From positions 1 through 28,554 of IMG/VR virus record IMGVR_UViG_3300029309_000242: a stretch of DNA of 28,554 nucleotides. One strand, written 5' to 3'. Below the pieces are notes generated by a model. That model had not been told where the DNA came from. It ran no database searches and saw only the letters and a program-made list of their open reading frames with translations. This document shows, piece by piece, positions 1-6,453 of the stretch (its first letter is position 1; each line of letters opens with the position of its first letter). Position numbers and translations under genes: made by a program. Source of the DNA: a virus.

Positions 1-540
1 ATCTTTGATTACTTCCTGAAGAAAGTTCCAGTTGCACAAGGCGTGTTGCCTTCTCGTAGAAACTTCCTTGGAGAAGTAATGAAGAACCAAAACAGTCCAT
101 ATATGACTGGTGTTCTTAATCCTATATACTTTAACAAGGAAAGTAGTGACCCTGTAGACAAGGAGTTAGCCAGCTTACAACACGGCTTTAGTCAGCCTAG
201 TACAAAGCTATATAACGCCTTAGAAATGCGTGATGTATACAATGCAGAAGGACGCCAAGCGTTTGACCGCTACTTAGAGCTTTCGAGCACTACCAAGATT
301 GGTGGTAAGACTATGCGTGAATCCTTGCGTAAAATGGTTAAGGACAAAGGGTTTCAAGCCTTACCCAGAGAAAGCAACGACGACATAGGCGAAATATCTC
401 CAAGAATAAAAGCTGTTCAAAGGCTTGTTCGTGCGTATCGCCGTAAGGCTCGCTACGAAATGCTACAAGAGTTTCCTGAGCTTCAAAACTCAATTAGTCA
501 ACTTCAACAAGAAAAATCCCAATACCGTTTAATACAATAA
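1..540 (+). CDS. C-terminal end of a large internal virion (ejection) protein, partial
   Basis: The reading frame is open from the first base and ends in TAA at 538-540, so the start lies outside the window. The 179 visible residues are hydrophilic and basic near the end (RAYRRKARYEM), with a Gln-rich helical tail. The stretch reading NPIYFNKESSDPVDKELASL resembles the C-termini of very large phage virion proteins that carry transglycosylase or 'large polyvalent protein' domains. In T7-like phages the gene before the holin and terminase genes is gp16, the internal core protein ejected into the cell at infection. Position and style fit that role; no catalytic domain is visible in this fragment. 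The stop is followed one base later by the next ATG. Confidence is moderate for 'large virion protein' and low for any specific activity. Confidence 0.6.
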   Translation: MFDYFLKKVPVAQGVLPSRRNFLGEVMKNQNSPYMTGVLNPIYFNKESSDPVDKELASLQHGFSQPSTKLYNALEMRDVYNAEGRQAFDRYLELSSTTKIGGKTMRESLRKMVKDKGFQALPRESNDDIGEISPRIKAVQRLVRAYRRKARYEMLQEFPELQNSISQLQQEKSQYRLIQ

Positions 541-541
541 A

Positions 542-706
542 ATGGAATCCCAACATCTGACCCCAGCCATAGCAACCGCAGGTCTCCTTGGCACAATCAC
601 TCTTGAACACGTTAATACAGCAGTAGCCATATGTGTAGGTCTTATGACCCTCGTGTGGTTAGGCATTAAAATCTACAAGGAACTAAGAGATGGCAAAGAT
701 AAATGA
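542..706 (+). CDS. small single-pass membrane protein, holin-like candidate
   Basis: A 54-residue ORF starts one base after the preceding stop. It begins MESQHLTPAI and has a hydrophobic segment at about residues 24-45 (VNTAVAICVGLMTLVWLGIKIY), followed by a short charged tail (KELRDGKDK). A weaker hydrophobic stretch at 9-20 could make a second helix. In T7 the class II holin gp17.5 sits in the matching place, between the internal virion proteins and the terminase small subunit. Size, charge distribution and position suit a holin or other lysis accessory, but no family match is certain, and a three-helix holin candidate also occurs at 22620. The end overlaps the next gene by 17 nt in another frame, which supports translation as a unit. 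Confidence 0.55.
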   Translation: MESQHLTPAIATAGLLGTITLEHVNTAVAICVGLMTLVWLGIKIYKELRDGKDK

Positions 707-977
707 TAACACGACCATCACTATTCCTCTAAGAAACCTTTTGGCTCTTGTAGCAGGTACAGCCATAGCTGTGACTGGTTACTTTCACATTGTAGAGAGA
801 ATAACAATGTTAGAGCAAAGCAAAATAATGATTGAGAAAGACGTTGAAGCCAACAGCCAGTGGATTGTTGATTGGGAAAAAGAAGGACTTCTACCAGCAG
901 ATATTATTCAAAACAACAAGCTTGAGTTCCTAGAGAGCCGAGTTTTAAAAATGGAGAACATATTAGAAAATGAGTAA
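690..977 (+). CDS. small inner-membrane protein with helical C-terminal domain (spanin-like candidate)
   Basis: This 95-residue protein has a polar N-terminus, one clear transmembrane segment at about residues 16-36 (LLALVAGTAIAVTGYFHIV) and a charged, probably alpha-helical C-terminal part with heptad-like spacing (FLESRVLKMENIL). An N-terminal anchor followed by a helical ectodomain is the shape of an i-spanin such as T7 gp18.5, and the gene lies just before the terminase small subunit. There is no sequence-level proof of spanin function, and no obvious o-spanin lipoprotein is embedded here. It overlaps the upstream gene by 17 nt and the downstream gene by 8 nt. It is a real gene; function is inferred from topology and position only. 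Confidence 0.55.
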   Translation: MAKINDNTTITIPLRNLLALVAGTAIAVTGYFHIVERITMLEQSKIMIEKDVEANSQWIVDWEKEGLLPADIIQNNKLEFLESRVLKMENILENE

Positions 978-1209
978 AACAACTGAAAAACTTAATGCCC
1001 TCCAAGATATGCTTATCAATGAATTTATTGAGCGCATTGAATCAGGAGCGGCAACTCCTAGTGACCTCAATGCCGCCCGTCAGTTACTCAAGGACAACGG
1101 AGTACACGCACAGGTCACTAACGAAAACCCACTGGGTACACTTGTAGATATGCTACCTTTCCGAGATGACTCTGAACACGTTACATTAGCCGCTAATGAG
1201 AGACTATAA
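970..1209 (+). CDS. terminase small subunit (T7 gp18-like)
   Basis: The 79-residue protein reads LNALQDMLINEFIERIESGAAT near the start, then SDLNAARQLLKDNGV, the pattern of small DNA-recognition subunits of T7-like terminases (T7 gp18 is 89 residues). These subunits bind the concatemer, help define the cut site and stimulate the large subunit at the portal. The first two thirds should be helical; the C-terminal part is more acidic. It lies two genes before the large subunit, as expected, with a small HNH gene between. Its ATG overlaps the end of the membrane-protein gene and its end overlaps the HNH gene by 14 nt, so the packaging genes form one translationally linked block. Confidence 0.75.
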   Translation: MSKTTEKLNALQDMLINEFIERIESGAATPSDLNAARQLLKDNGVHAQVTNENPLGTLVDMLPFRDDSEHVTLAANERL

Positions 1210-1417
1210 AAAGGAGTACAATAGCTACCACGGGTCAGCAAAGCAAAGAGCCCGTCGTTCCTCACGTAACAAGGCTAGACGCCTAGCTGTAAAGAAGTAC
1301 GGAAAACAGGCAGTAAACGGAAAAGACGTTGACCACCGCGACCGTAACCCTCACAATAACAACCGTAGTAATTTACGCATCCAGAGTAAATCAAAGAACC
1401 GCTCCCGTAACAAATAA
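1196..1417 (+). CDS. small HNH endonuclease between terminase subunits
   Basis: The 73-residue, strongly basic protein has a compact HNH motif in its second half: DVDHRDRNP at about 45-52 (His47), then NNNRSNLRIQ (Asn59) and the closing KNRSR (Asn68). The N-terminal half is Arg/Lys rich and probably binds DNA. Small HNH proteins beside terminase genes are common in marine podoviruses and other tailed phages. Some take part in DNA packaging with the terminase, others act as free-standing homing endonucleases; the sequence does not decide which. The stop codon shares its last A with the ATG of the large subunit (TAATG), so it is an integral part of the packaging operon. No usual zinc-binding Cys pairs are visible. 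Confidence 0.75.
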   Translation: MRDYKKEYNSYHGSAKQRARRSSRNKARRLAVKKYGKQAVNGKDVDHRDRNPHNNNRSNLRIQSKSKNRSRNK

Positions 1418-3078
1418 TGGAAGAACTTAGAGACTTCAGGAACTTCTTGTTCCTAGTCTGGAAGCACCTAAACCTTCCAGAACCCACACCTATCCAGTAT
1501 GAGATTGCAGACTTCATGCAGAACGGCCCCAAACGGGGTATCATTGAAGGATTCCGTGGTGTTGGTAAGTCTTGGATTTGTTCTGCTTTTGTGGTTCACC
1601 AACTGTTCCTTGACCCCTCAAAGAACATCCTTGTGGTCTCTGCCAGTAAGACACGCGCCGATGACTTCAGTACGTTCACGTTAAGGTTAATCCACGAAAT
1701 CCCCTTCTTGTCTCATCTGAAACCCACAGATAAGCAGAGGTTTTCGAAGATTAGTTTTGACGTAGGCCCAGCGCCAGCCAGTCACGCCCCTAGTGTTAAA
1801 TCTTTGGGAATAACTAGCCAGCTAACAGGGTCACGTGCAGATATAATCGTAGGTGATGACGTAGAGGTTCCAACAAACTCTGCTACACAATCCATGCGTG
1901 AGAAGCTCAGTGAACAGGTCAAAGAGTTCGACGCTATTATCAAGCCAGAAGATGGCACTAAGATTTTATTTCTAGGTACACCTCAGTGTGAGGACAGTAT
2001 CTACAACAAGCTACAAGAACGGGACTACAGAGCCCGTGTGTGGCCTGCTAAGTATATTACCCCTCAGGTCAACGAAAAGAGCCATAACGGGGCTGTGAGT
2101 GGCATCTGTGTGGACGAGGAGAAAGCAGGCAAGTCTACCGAACCTACACGGTTCTCCGATATTGACCTGTTGGAACGAGAGATGTCCTATGGTCGCTCTG
2201 GGTTCTCCATGCAGTTCATGCTGGATACACGCCTTAGTGACACCGATAGATACCCTCTGAAGCTCTCTGAGCTCATTGTTATGGACATTGATAACGAGGT
2301 AGCCCCAGAGAAGCTTGTGTGGGCTCAGAGTCCAGACCTTGTGTGGGACGGTAGTGTACCTAACGTAGGCTTTAGTGGAGATAGATATTATCGTCCATTC
2401 CAAGCTGTAGGCGAACACATTCCCTACACAGGCTCGGTGTTAGCCATTGACCCCTCTGGTCGTGGTAAGGATGAAACAGGATATGCCGTAGTAAAGATGC
2501 TAAATGGTATGCTGTTTGTTCCTGACGCTGGAGGACTCATGGGTGGATACAGCGATGAGACCCTAAAGTCCCTCGCAATGACCGCTAAGAAGCATGAGGT
2601 CAACTACATCATCGTAGAATCTAACTTTGGTGACGGAATGTTTAACGAAATATTCAAACCAATCCTAAATAAGGTTCATCCTTGCTCTATTGAGGAGGTC
2701 AGACACAATATACAGAAAGAAAAGCGTATAATTGACACTCTAGAGCCCATTATGAACCAACATAGGCTGATTATTAGCCCTGATGTTATTCGTAAAGACT
2801 TTGAAACAGCCCAAGGTTACCCTCCAGAGCTACAACTTCGCTACCAACTAATGTACCAAATGTCTCGTATAACGAAACAAAGAGGTGCTATAACACATGA
2901 TGACCGCCTTGATGCTCTAAGTATAGGTGTTAACTACTGGGTCGAACAAATGGCTCAGGATATGGACACTAAAATTAAGGACAGAAAGACAGAACTCATA
3001 AACAAGGAACTACAAAGCTTCTCAGATGCCTATTACAAGCGTTCTAAGGGGTCTAAAAGCTCATTACAATGGATATGA
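1417..3078 (+). CDS. terminase large subunit (T7 gp19-like)
   Basis: The 553-residue protein has the two expected domains of the DNA-packaging motor. The N-terminal ATPase has a Walker A-like loop EGFRGVGKS at about 44-52, a Walker B stretch IIVGDDVE at 143-150 and a coupling motif LFLGTP at about 184-189. The C-terminal RNase H-like nuclease starts at VLAIDPSGRGKDETGYAVV (Asp345), continues with VESNFGDGMF (Glu401) and ends with the acidic motif in HDDRLDALSIG, giving the usual acidic triad that cuts concatemers. T7 gp19 has a similar length (586). The product docks on the portal and pumps DNA into the prohead. Its start overlaps the HNH stop and its end overlaps the next small gene by 10 nt. 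Confidence 0.95.
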   Translation: MEELRDFRNFLFLVWKHLNLPEPTPIQYEIADFMQNGPKRGIIEGFRGVGKSWICSAFVVHQLFLDPSKNILVVSASKTRADDFSTFTLRLIHEIPFLSHLKPTDKQRFSKISFDVGPAPASHAPSVKSLGITSQLTGSRADIIVGDDVEVPTNSATQSMREKLSEQVKEFDAIIKPEDGTKILFLGTPQCEDSIYNKLQERDYRARVWPAKYITPQVNEKSHNGAVSGICVDEEKAGKSTEPTRFSDIDLLEREMSYGRSGFSMQFMLDTRLSDTDRYPLKLSELIVMDIDNEVAPEKLVWAQSPDLVWDGSVPNVGFSGDRYYRPFQAVGEHIPYTGSVLAIDPSGRGKDETGYAVVKMLNGMLFVPDAGGLMGGYSDETLKSLAMTAKKHEVNYIIVESNFGDGMFNEIFKPILNKVHPCSIEEVRHNIQKEKRIIDTLEPIMNQHRLIISPDVIRKDFETAQGYPPELQLRYQLMYQMSRITKQRGAITHDDRLDALSIGVNYWVEQMAQDMDTKIKDRKTELINKELQSFSDAYYKRSKGSKSSLQWI

Positions 3079-3326
3079 ATGGTAACACCCATCTAAGCCC
3101 TTTGGAAGGCGCTAGGGCGCTCCTAGGCGAACACTACAAGAACTATGTTATCATTGTTCAAGACTTTGATGAACCTACTACCTACAATATCACCTATAGT
3201 GACCCTTTTGTAGCCAAAGGTCTGTTAGATAGTGCGAACAATTACCACCAAGCCTACCTCAGTGGAGGCGAACAAGAAGAAATAGAGTGGCTTTGGACAG
3301 ACGATGATGAAGAGGAGACGGACTAA
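3069..3326 (+). CDS. small acidic hypothetical protein after terminase
   Basis: The 85-residue protein begins MDMNGNTHLSPLEGARALLGEHYKNY and ends in an acidic tail (WTDDDEEETD). The middle, YVIIVQDFDEPTTYNITYSDPFVAKGLLDSA, suggests a small alpha/beta fold. An internal ATG at 3075 is an alternative start; 3069 gives a 10-nt overlap with the terminase gene. T7-like phages often carry one or two small genes (such as 19.2-19.5) at this end of the genome. I do not recognise the family. It is the last gene of the late transcription unit before the long noncoding stretch. Confidence 0.6.
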   Translation: MDMNGNTHLSPLEGARALLGEHYKNYVIIVQDFDEPTTYNITYSDPFVAKGLLDSANNYHQAYLSGGEQEEIEWLWTDDDEEETD

Positions 3327-3414
3327 TGTGGGGGGAACTAATAGTATTACTAATAGTAAAACCTATAAGATTTATATCTATAATAACATTACTATAGTAG
3401 AATAGTTAGTTAAA

Positions 3415-3436
3415 CCATAGGTGACACTAAAGGTGT
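3415..3436 (+). promoter_or_regulatory. SP6-like phage RNA polymerase promoter, copy 1
   Basis: The core GGTGACACTAAAG (3420-3432) matches 12 of 13 bases of the phage SP6 promoter core GGTGACACTATAG, and the wider 18 bases match at 14 positions. Position 3432 corresponds to the transcription start. It lies just after the last packaging gene, where T7 has its right-end promoter used in replication and packaging. The phage encodes its own single-subunit polymerase at 9584. A second related site follows 24 bases downstream. Confidence 0.6.
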
Positions 3437-3437
3437 A

Positions 3438-3460
3438 TTTTAATGTGTCACTAAAGGTCG
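3438..3460 (+). promoter_or_regulatory. SP6-like phage RNA polymerase promoter, copy 2
   Basis: The sequence ATGTGTCACTAAAGGTCG shares CACTAAAGGT with the copy at 3415-3436 and differs from it mainly by GTGTCAC in place of GTGACAC. GTGACAC (3421-3427) and GTGTCAC (3445-3451) are exact reverse complements, so the pair can also form a 7-bp hairpin; this is partly a by-product of the direct repeat. A tandem pair here suggests use in strong transcription or as a replication or packaging signal. Confidence 0.5.
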
Positions 3461-3595
3461 TCAAGCTTTAAATCTTATTGACCTGAGTAAACTAAGGGTG
3501 GCCCTAGGGGGCCTATAATGGCGATACAATTGATGTTGACGTAATCCGATTATAACCCAGAATAATTTACATTCATATTATGTTAGTGTGTGTGT

Positions 3596-3636
3596 GAGGT
3601 CACTCCTTGTGGTTAGGGGGTGGCCTCTTTTGTTTT
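3596..3636 (+). terminator. Rho-independent terminator
   Basis: GAGGTCAC (3596-3603) pairs with GTGGCCTC (3620-3627) in an 8-bp stem with one G-U pair, followed by TTTTGTTTT. It lies downstream of the SP6-like promoters and just before the host-type promoter at 3660, so it would stop late transcripts from running into the early region. Confidence 0.7.
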
Positions 3637-3659
3637 GGTATAAAAATATGAAACGGTAA

Positions 3660-3668
3660 TGCTATAAT
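3660..3668 (+). promoter_or_regulatory. extended -10 host (sigma70-type) promoter, candidate early promoter
   Basis: TGCTATAAT at 3660-3668 is a perfect extended -10 element (TGnTATAAT). The -35 position (about 3640-3645) is only ATAAAA, which is tolerable for extended -10 promoters. It sits directly after a terminator and upstream of the first early gene, leaving an untranslated leader of about 350 nt. No better sigma70 pair was found in this region. Confidence 0.45.
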
Positions 3669-3805
3669 GTGTTTGTGCTTTTACCCCCCGTAGGTTGTCC
3701 CTAGAGCGTCACACAACTGCATACCCACTATCATCGACGCCACCGTTTTGTCACCAGACCGCTAGTATTTCGCATACACGCTCTGTAAATCATGTATTGT
3801 CTACG

Positions 3806-3823
3806 GACTATATATCCATAGTC
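3806..3823. repeat. short perfect inverted repeat in the early leader
   Basis: GACTAT (3806-3811) and ATAGTC (3818-3823) are exact complements around the loop ATATCC. It is too AT-rich for a terminator and has no T-run. It may be a protein-binding site or a leader RNA hairpin; chance cannot be excluded. Confidence 0.3.
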
Positions 3824-4022
3824 AAACTACTACCAACACTCGAGCTCATCAACAGTCATTCAATCGGCTGTCTTTGTGTTTGTTAGGGTTTTTTGTCGGA
3901 CAGTATGTCGCTTCATCAGCACGGGGTGATGATAAAGCTAATACAGTCAGGTTCTTGTGAGGGTCTCCAGTGGTTGGATGCTCGGAGCCTAGACAGCCTA
4001 GTCATCAACATTACTAAATATT

Positions 4023-4265
4023 ATGAAAACAATCAAAGCATCCTCTATCGTATCCGCTCAAGTTCTCAACGTAGACTTCGCAGAGTCTCAGAACTCCTAT
4101 GTAGTGAATACCGTAACCAAACAAACAGACGGAGGTTACAAAGTCCACGACCCTATCTGGACAAACTCAGCAACTCCTCCAGCACTACAAGCTGGGCAAG
4201 CTGTCTCCCTTATTCCAATCAAGGGCAACGACAACAAGGTACGCTACCAACTGCTTCCTGCCTAA
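4023..4265 (+). CDS. first early gene, small hypothetical protein
   Basis: The 80-residue protein MKTIKASSIVSAQVLNVDFAESQ... has alternating hydrophobic residues and many Thr/Val, suggesting a small beta-rich fold, and ends PIKGNDNKVRYQLLPA. I do not recognise a family. It is the first gene after the early promoter region and is followed within 25 nt by its own strong terminator, so it may be the most abundantly transcribed early product. The first genes expressed by T7-like phages usually counter host defence or redirect host machinery; that is context, not evidence for this protein. No Shine-Dalgarno sequence precedes the ATG (context CTAAATATTATG). Confidence 0.6.
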   Translation: MKTIKASSIVSAQVLNVDFAESQNSYVVNTVTKQTDGGYKVHDPIWTNSATPPALQAGQAVSLIPIKGNDNKVRYQLLPA

Positions 4266-4287
4266 GGCACTCCACAAGTCGTACACC

Positions 4288-4312
4288 AAAGGGGACTCTA
4301 TATCCCCTTTTT
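4288..4312 (+). terminator. Rho-independent terminator after the first early gene
   Basis: AAAGGGGA (4288-4295) pairs perfectly with TCCCCTTT (4303-4310) across a 7-nt loop and runs into TTTTT. A second small hairpin (GCCTA/TAGGC, 4313-4327) follows directly. Genes from 4424 on must be reached by read-through or another promoter. Confidence 0.75.
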
Positions 4313-4423
4313 GCCTACAAAATAGGCTCGTTCCTCGCCAGCAATCTTAAAAAAAATTTTAATGCGTACTTACGGTTCTTTCCCACTTGCACCGTCGCAT
4401 TCATACAACCCACATAACTAACA

Positions 4424-4591
4424 ATGGATAACCAACAAGAAATATTCGAGTTCCTCGACAACCTACGTGACTCTAGCGCACACAACATGATGTCTATAAG
4501 CCCTGAACTCCAAGCTGAGTTCGGTCTCGACAGACGTGAAGCCAAACAAGCTGTACTGGCTTGGATACGTTCTAAAACAGAAACCGTCTAA
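4424..4591 (+). CDS. small helical protein, possible winged-helix-like family
   Basis: The 55-residue protein starts MDNQQEIFEFLDNLRDSSAHNMM and continues ELQAEFGLDRREAKQAVLAWIRSK. The pattern 'FLDxLR...NM......F.LDRREA...L..W' recurs in short proteins of many marine phages and looks like a small helix-turn-helix fold (helices at about 3-16, 28-34, 38-52). No function is established to my knowledge; DNA binding or an adaptor role is possible. It follows the terminator at 4288-4312 and precedes another small gene by 5 nt. No Shine-Dalgarno sequence is evident. Confidence 0.6.
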   Translation: MDNQQEIFEFLDNLRDSSAHNMMSISPELQAEFGLDRREAKQAVLAWIRSKTETV

Positions 4592-4596
4592 CTATC

Positions 4597-4788
4597 ATGC
4601 CAGACTACAAAGTAACCTTCACTGAAGAAGTAACTTATCAAGTCATAATTACTGACTTCACTCCAGACCCAGACTATGACGAACTTGAAGAAGTCAGCAA
4701 CGAGTTCTTCGAAAACGGTCATTACAACGATGACAATATAATCAACGTATCTACATCTGAAGTAGATATAGAAAAAATAACCACATAA
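4597..4788 (+). CDS. small acidic hypothetical protein
   Basis: The 63-residue protein is rich in Asp and Glu (DFTPDPDYDELEEVSNEFFENG) and begins with beta-strand-like sequence (YKVTFTEEVTYQVIITD). Strong negative charge is typical of small early phage proteins that mimic DNA or bind host polymerase, but no family is recognised. It lies between the 55-residue gene and the amidoligase gene with gaps of 5 and 12 nt, so it is likely in the same transcript. Confidence 0.55.
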   Translation: MPDYKVTFTEEVTYQVIITDFTPDPDYDELEEVSNEFFENGHYNDDNIINVSTSEVDIEKITT

Positions 4789-4800
4789 CCACACACATAT

Positions 4801-6441
4801 ATGGAACAGTACAAAGTACTAAAAAACCTGTTTGATAACCACTACAAACAGTTCATAGTCACATCGGCTATTGCACCGCACACAGAATACACCAAGTACT
4901 CTAAAAAAATAGAGTTAGACGCATCTACTGTAGTATGTGCTTTTGGTGACGCTTCTGGTCAAATCATCTCTCGTGATGCCGCAACACATATATACGTAAA
5001 TAACGCAGGCAATTTAGACCTTTATTATGCACAAACAAAAGATGTATTCATAGAAGGCCAAGTAACACATAGTAAAAAACCATCTGATTATCTTATATGT
5101 ACAGATAGCCAACACAATCTAATACACAGTAGTGAGTTAATACATTGTGTTAGTGACACTTGGTGGACTGAAGATAACGCAGTTCTTTTATCTACTAATT
5201 GGTACGATGAAGACGAATATGCCTACACGCAACACACAAAATATTCCGAATATGAAGAAGCGTACATACTTGACATGCACGCTATTCTTTGCAGAAGCGA
5301 CAATGCTTACTATCACCAAGACTCCGAGTGTTTATGGTATTCCGATATCCACGATTACTACGTAAACAGAGAAGACGATAACGTAGTATATTGTGTAGAC
5401 ACAGAAGATTATGTTCTAGATGAACACGCTCATTATTATGAAGCTCAAGATTGCTGGTTCTCTGAAAAACCAATACAACGAGATGTTATCAACGAATATC
5501 ACTGCGGTATTGAGCCAGAGTTCTATACTACACCCATCAACCACTCCAACGAACTAACTAAATACACTATCGGTTTTGAAGTTGAAAAAAACGACGTAGA
5601 TGAATACAGCGGCACTGGATATGGTATTGAAGAACAACCCTTATTCAGCCATTGGGAAACTGACGGTTCATGCGGTGTAGAAGGCATCACTAACGTCTAT
5701 TCATTAGACAATCTATCTAGATTCTCAAGCCATGTAAAAGACAGTTGGTACGTAAACGAAGATACCAACAATTCATGTGGTGGTCACATTAACATAGCCC
5801 ACAGACAAGACAAAATGGAATATTGGCACATCCGTCCTTGGCTTGGTCTAGTTTACTCAATGTGGCGCAAACGTCTTCGTAACCAATACTCATCAGGTAA
5901 CAAAAAACTAAGTCCATATAGTAGTAGAAACGGACGTTATAGCGTTCTAGTAGAAAAAGGACACAGTCCAAACAGACGTTACGAACTTCGTTTACCTAGT
6001 CGAGTAATCAACGGTAACCAACTAGACCTTAGGTTTCGCTTGATGCAACAACTGTTTCACTCCGTAGACAAATATATCAATGAAGACTTCTCATACACAA
6101 AAGTTTCGTATGACGACTTCCTAGTAGGTCTACCTGATTGGGCTTGGGATAATTGTGACGACACTAATCAAGAAAAACTACCTATAGAACCTAAAGGTAG
6201 TATCATCTCTAGTTATCACGCAGAGTTGTTTGAAAAAATAATAAAAACAATAGAACCTAACACGTTGCATCGTATGCGTTACTTAATACAAGCATCAAAA
6301 CATGTTCTTTTAGACTGCTATTCATCATTAGAAAAAGTACAAAACGTTATAGCTTATGCCTATATGTTCCAACATTACATCGACAACAATCAAGACACAA
6401 AAGATTTCCATAATCACATTGGAGAATACACACACAACTAA
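4801..6441 (+). CDS. amidoligase-like enzyme (glutamine-synthetase-fold COOH-NH2 ligase)
   Basis: The 546-residue protein has two parts. Residues 1-245 are very acidic and aromatic, with loosely repeating Tyr/Trp/Cys segments (about 165-220, such as YHQDSECLWY and VDTEDYVLDEHAHYYEAQ). Residues 255-460 carry the signature of the predicted amidoligase family (PF12224 type): GFEVE at 258-262, W285 with ETDGS and Glu294, NSCGGHIN at 324-331, and YELRLPSR at 394-401. Members are predicted ATP-dependent ligases that join an amine to a carboxyl group; substrates are mostly unknown. The next gene encodes a glutamine amidotransferase fused to a gamma-glutamyl-cyclotransferase-like domain, a partnership known for this family from comparative genomics. 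No signal peptide is seen, so action is probably cytoplasmic. The repeat-rich N-terminal region is unassigned. Confidence 0.75.
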   Translation: MEQYKVLKNLFDNHYKQFIVTSAIAPHTEYTKYSKKIELDASTVVCAFGDASGQIISRDAATHIYVNNAGNLDLYYAQTKDVFIEGQVTHSKKPSDYLICTDSQHNLIHSSELIHCVSDTWWTEDNAVLLSTNWYDEDEYAYTQHTKYSEYEEAYILDMHAILCRSDNAYYHQDSECLWYSDIHDYYVNREDDNVVYCVDTEDYVLDEHAHYYEAQDCWFSEKPIQRDVINEYHCGIEPEFYTTPINHSNELTKYTIGFEVEKNDVDEYSGTGYGIEEQPLFSHWETDGSCGVEGITNVYSLDNLSRFSSHVKDSWYVNEDTNNSCGGHINIAHRQDKMEYWHIRPWLGLVYSMWRKRLRNQYSSGNKKLSPYSSRNGRYSVLVEKGHSPNRRYELRLPSRVINGNQLDLRFRLMQQLFHSVDKYINEDFSYTKVSYDDFLVGLPDWAWDNCDDTNQEKLPIEPKGSIISSYHAELFEKIIKTIEPNTLHRMRYLIQASKHVLLDCYSSLEKVQNVIAYAYMFQHYIDNNQDTKDFHNHIGEYTHN

Positions 6442-6453
6442 CCACCACAATAT

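Larger units (their letters stand above)
3327..4022 (+). other. 696-nt noncoding region between late and early genes; probable genome-end and early-control region
   Basis: No credible gene is seen: the open frames at 3695-3886 and 3893-4417 start only at TTG, lack a ribosome site, and the second overlaps a better gene. The stretch holds, in order, two tandem SP6-like phage promoters (3415-3460), a GC-rich hairpin GGCCC/GGGCC at 3500-3513 next to a TATAAT, a Rho-independent terminator (3596-3636), an extended -10 promoter (3660-3668), and a perfect 6-bp inverted repeat (3806-3823). In T7-like phages the space between the terminase gene and the first early gene contains the terminal repeats, right- and left-end promoters and strong host promoters. 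The actual ends cannot be placed from this sequence. Confidence 0.6.

Noticed and set aside
2550-2575. GAGACCCTAAAGTCC inside the terminase gene as a phage promoter
   Set aside because: It matches only the CCTAAAG part of the motif and lies within coding sequence; similar strings recur by chance (for example near 6190 and 23928).
3491-3519. Promoter with TATAAT at 3514-3519
   Set aside because: There is no -35 or TG extension, it overlaps a GC-rich hairpin, and a terminator lies downstream before the early genes.
3695-3886. 63-codon open frame in the early leader
   Set aside because: It starts only at TTG, has no ribosome site, and its composition is not protein-like.
3893-4417. 174-codon open frame across the first early gene
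   Set aside because: It has a TTG start, overlaps the better 80-residue gene at 4023, runs through a Rho-independent terminator, and has low-complexity Ser/Arg composition.
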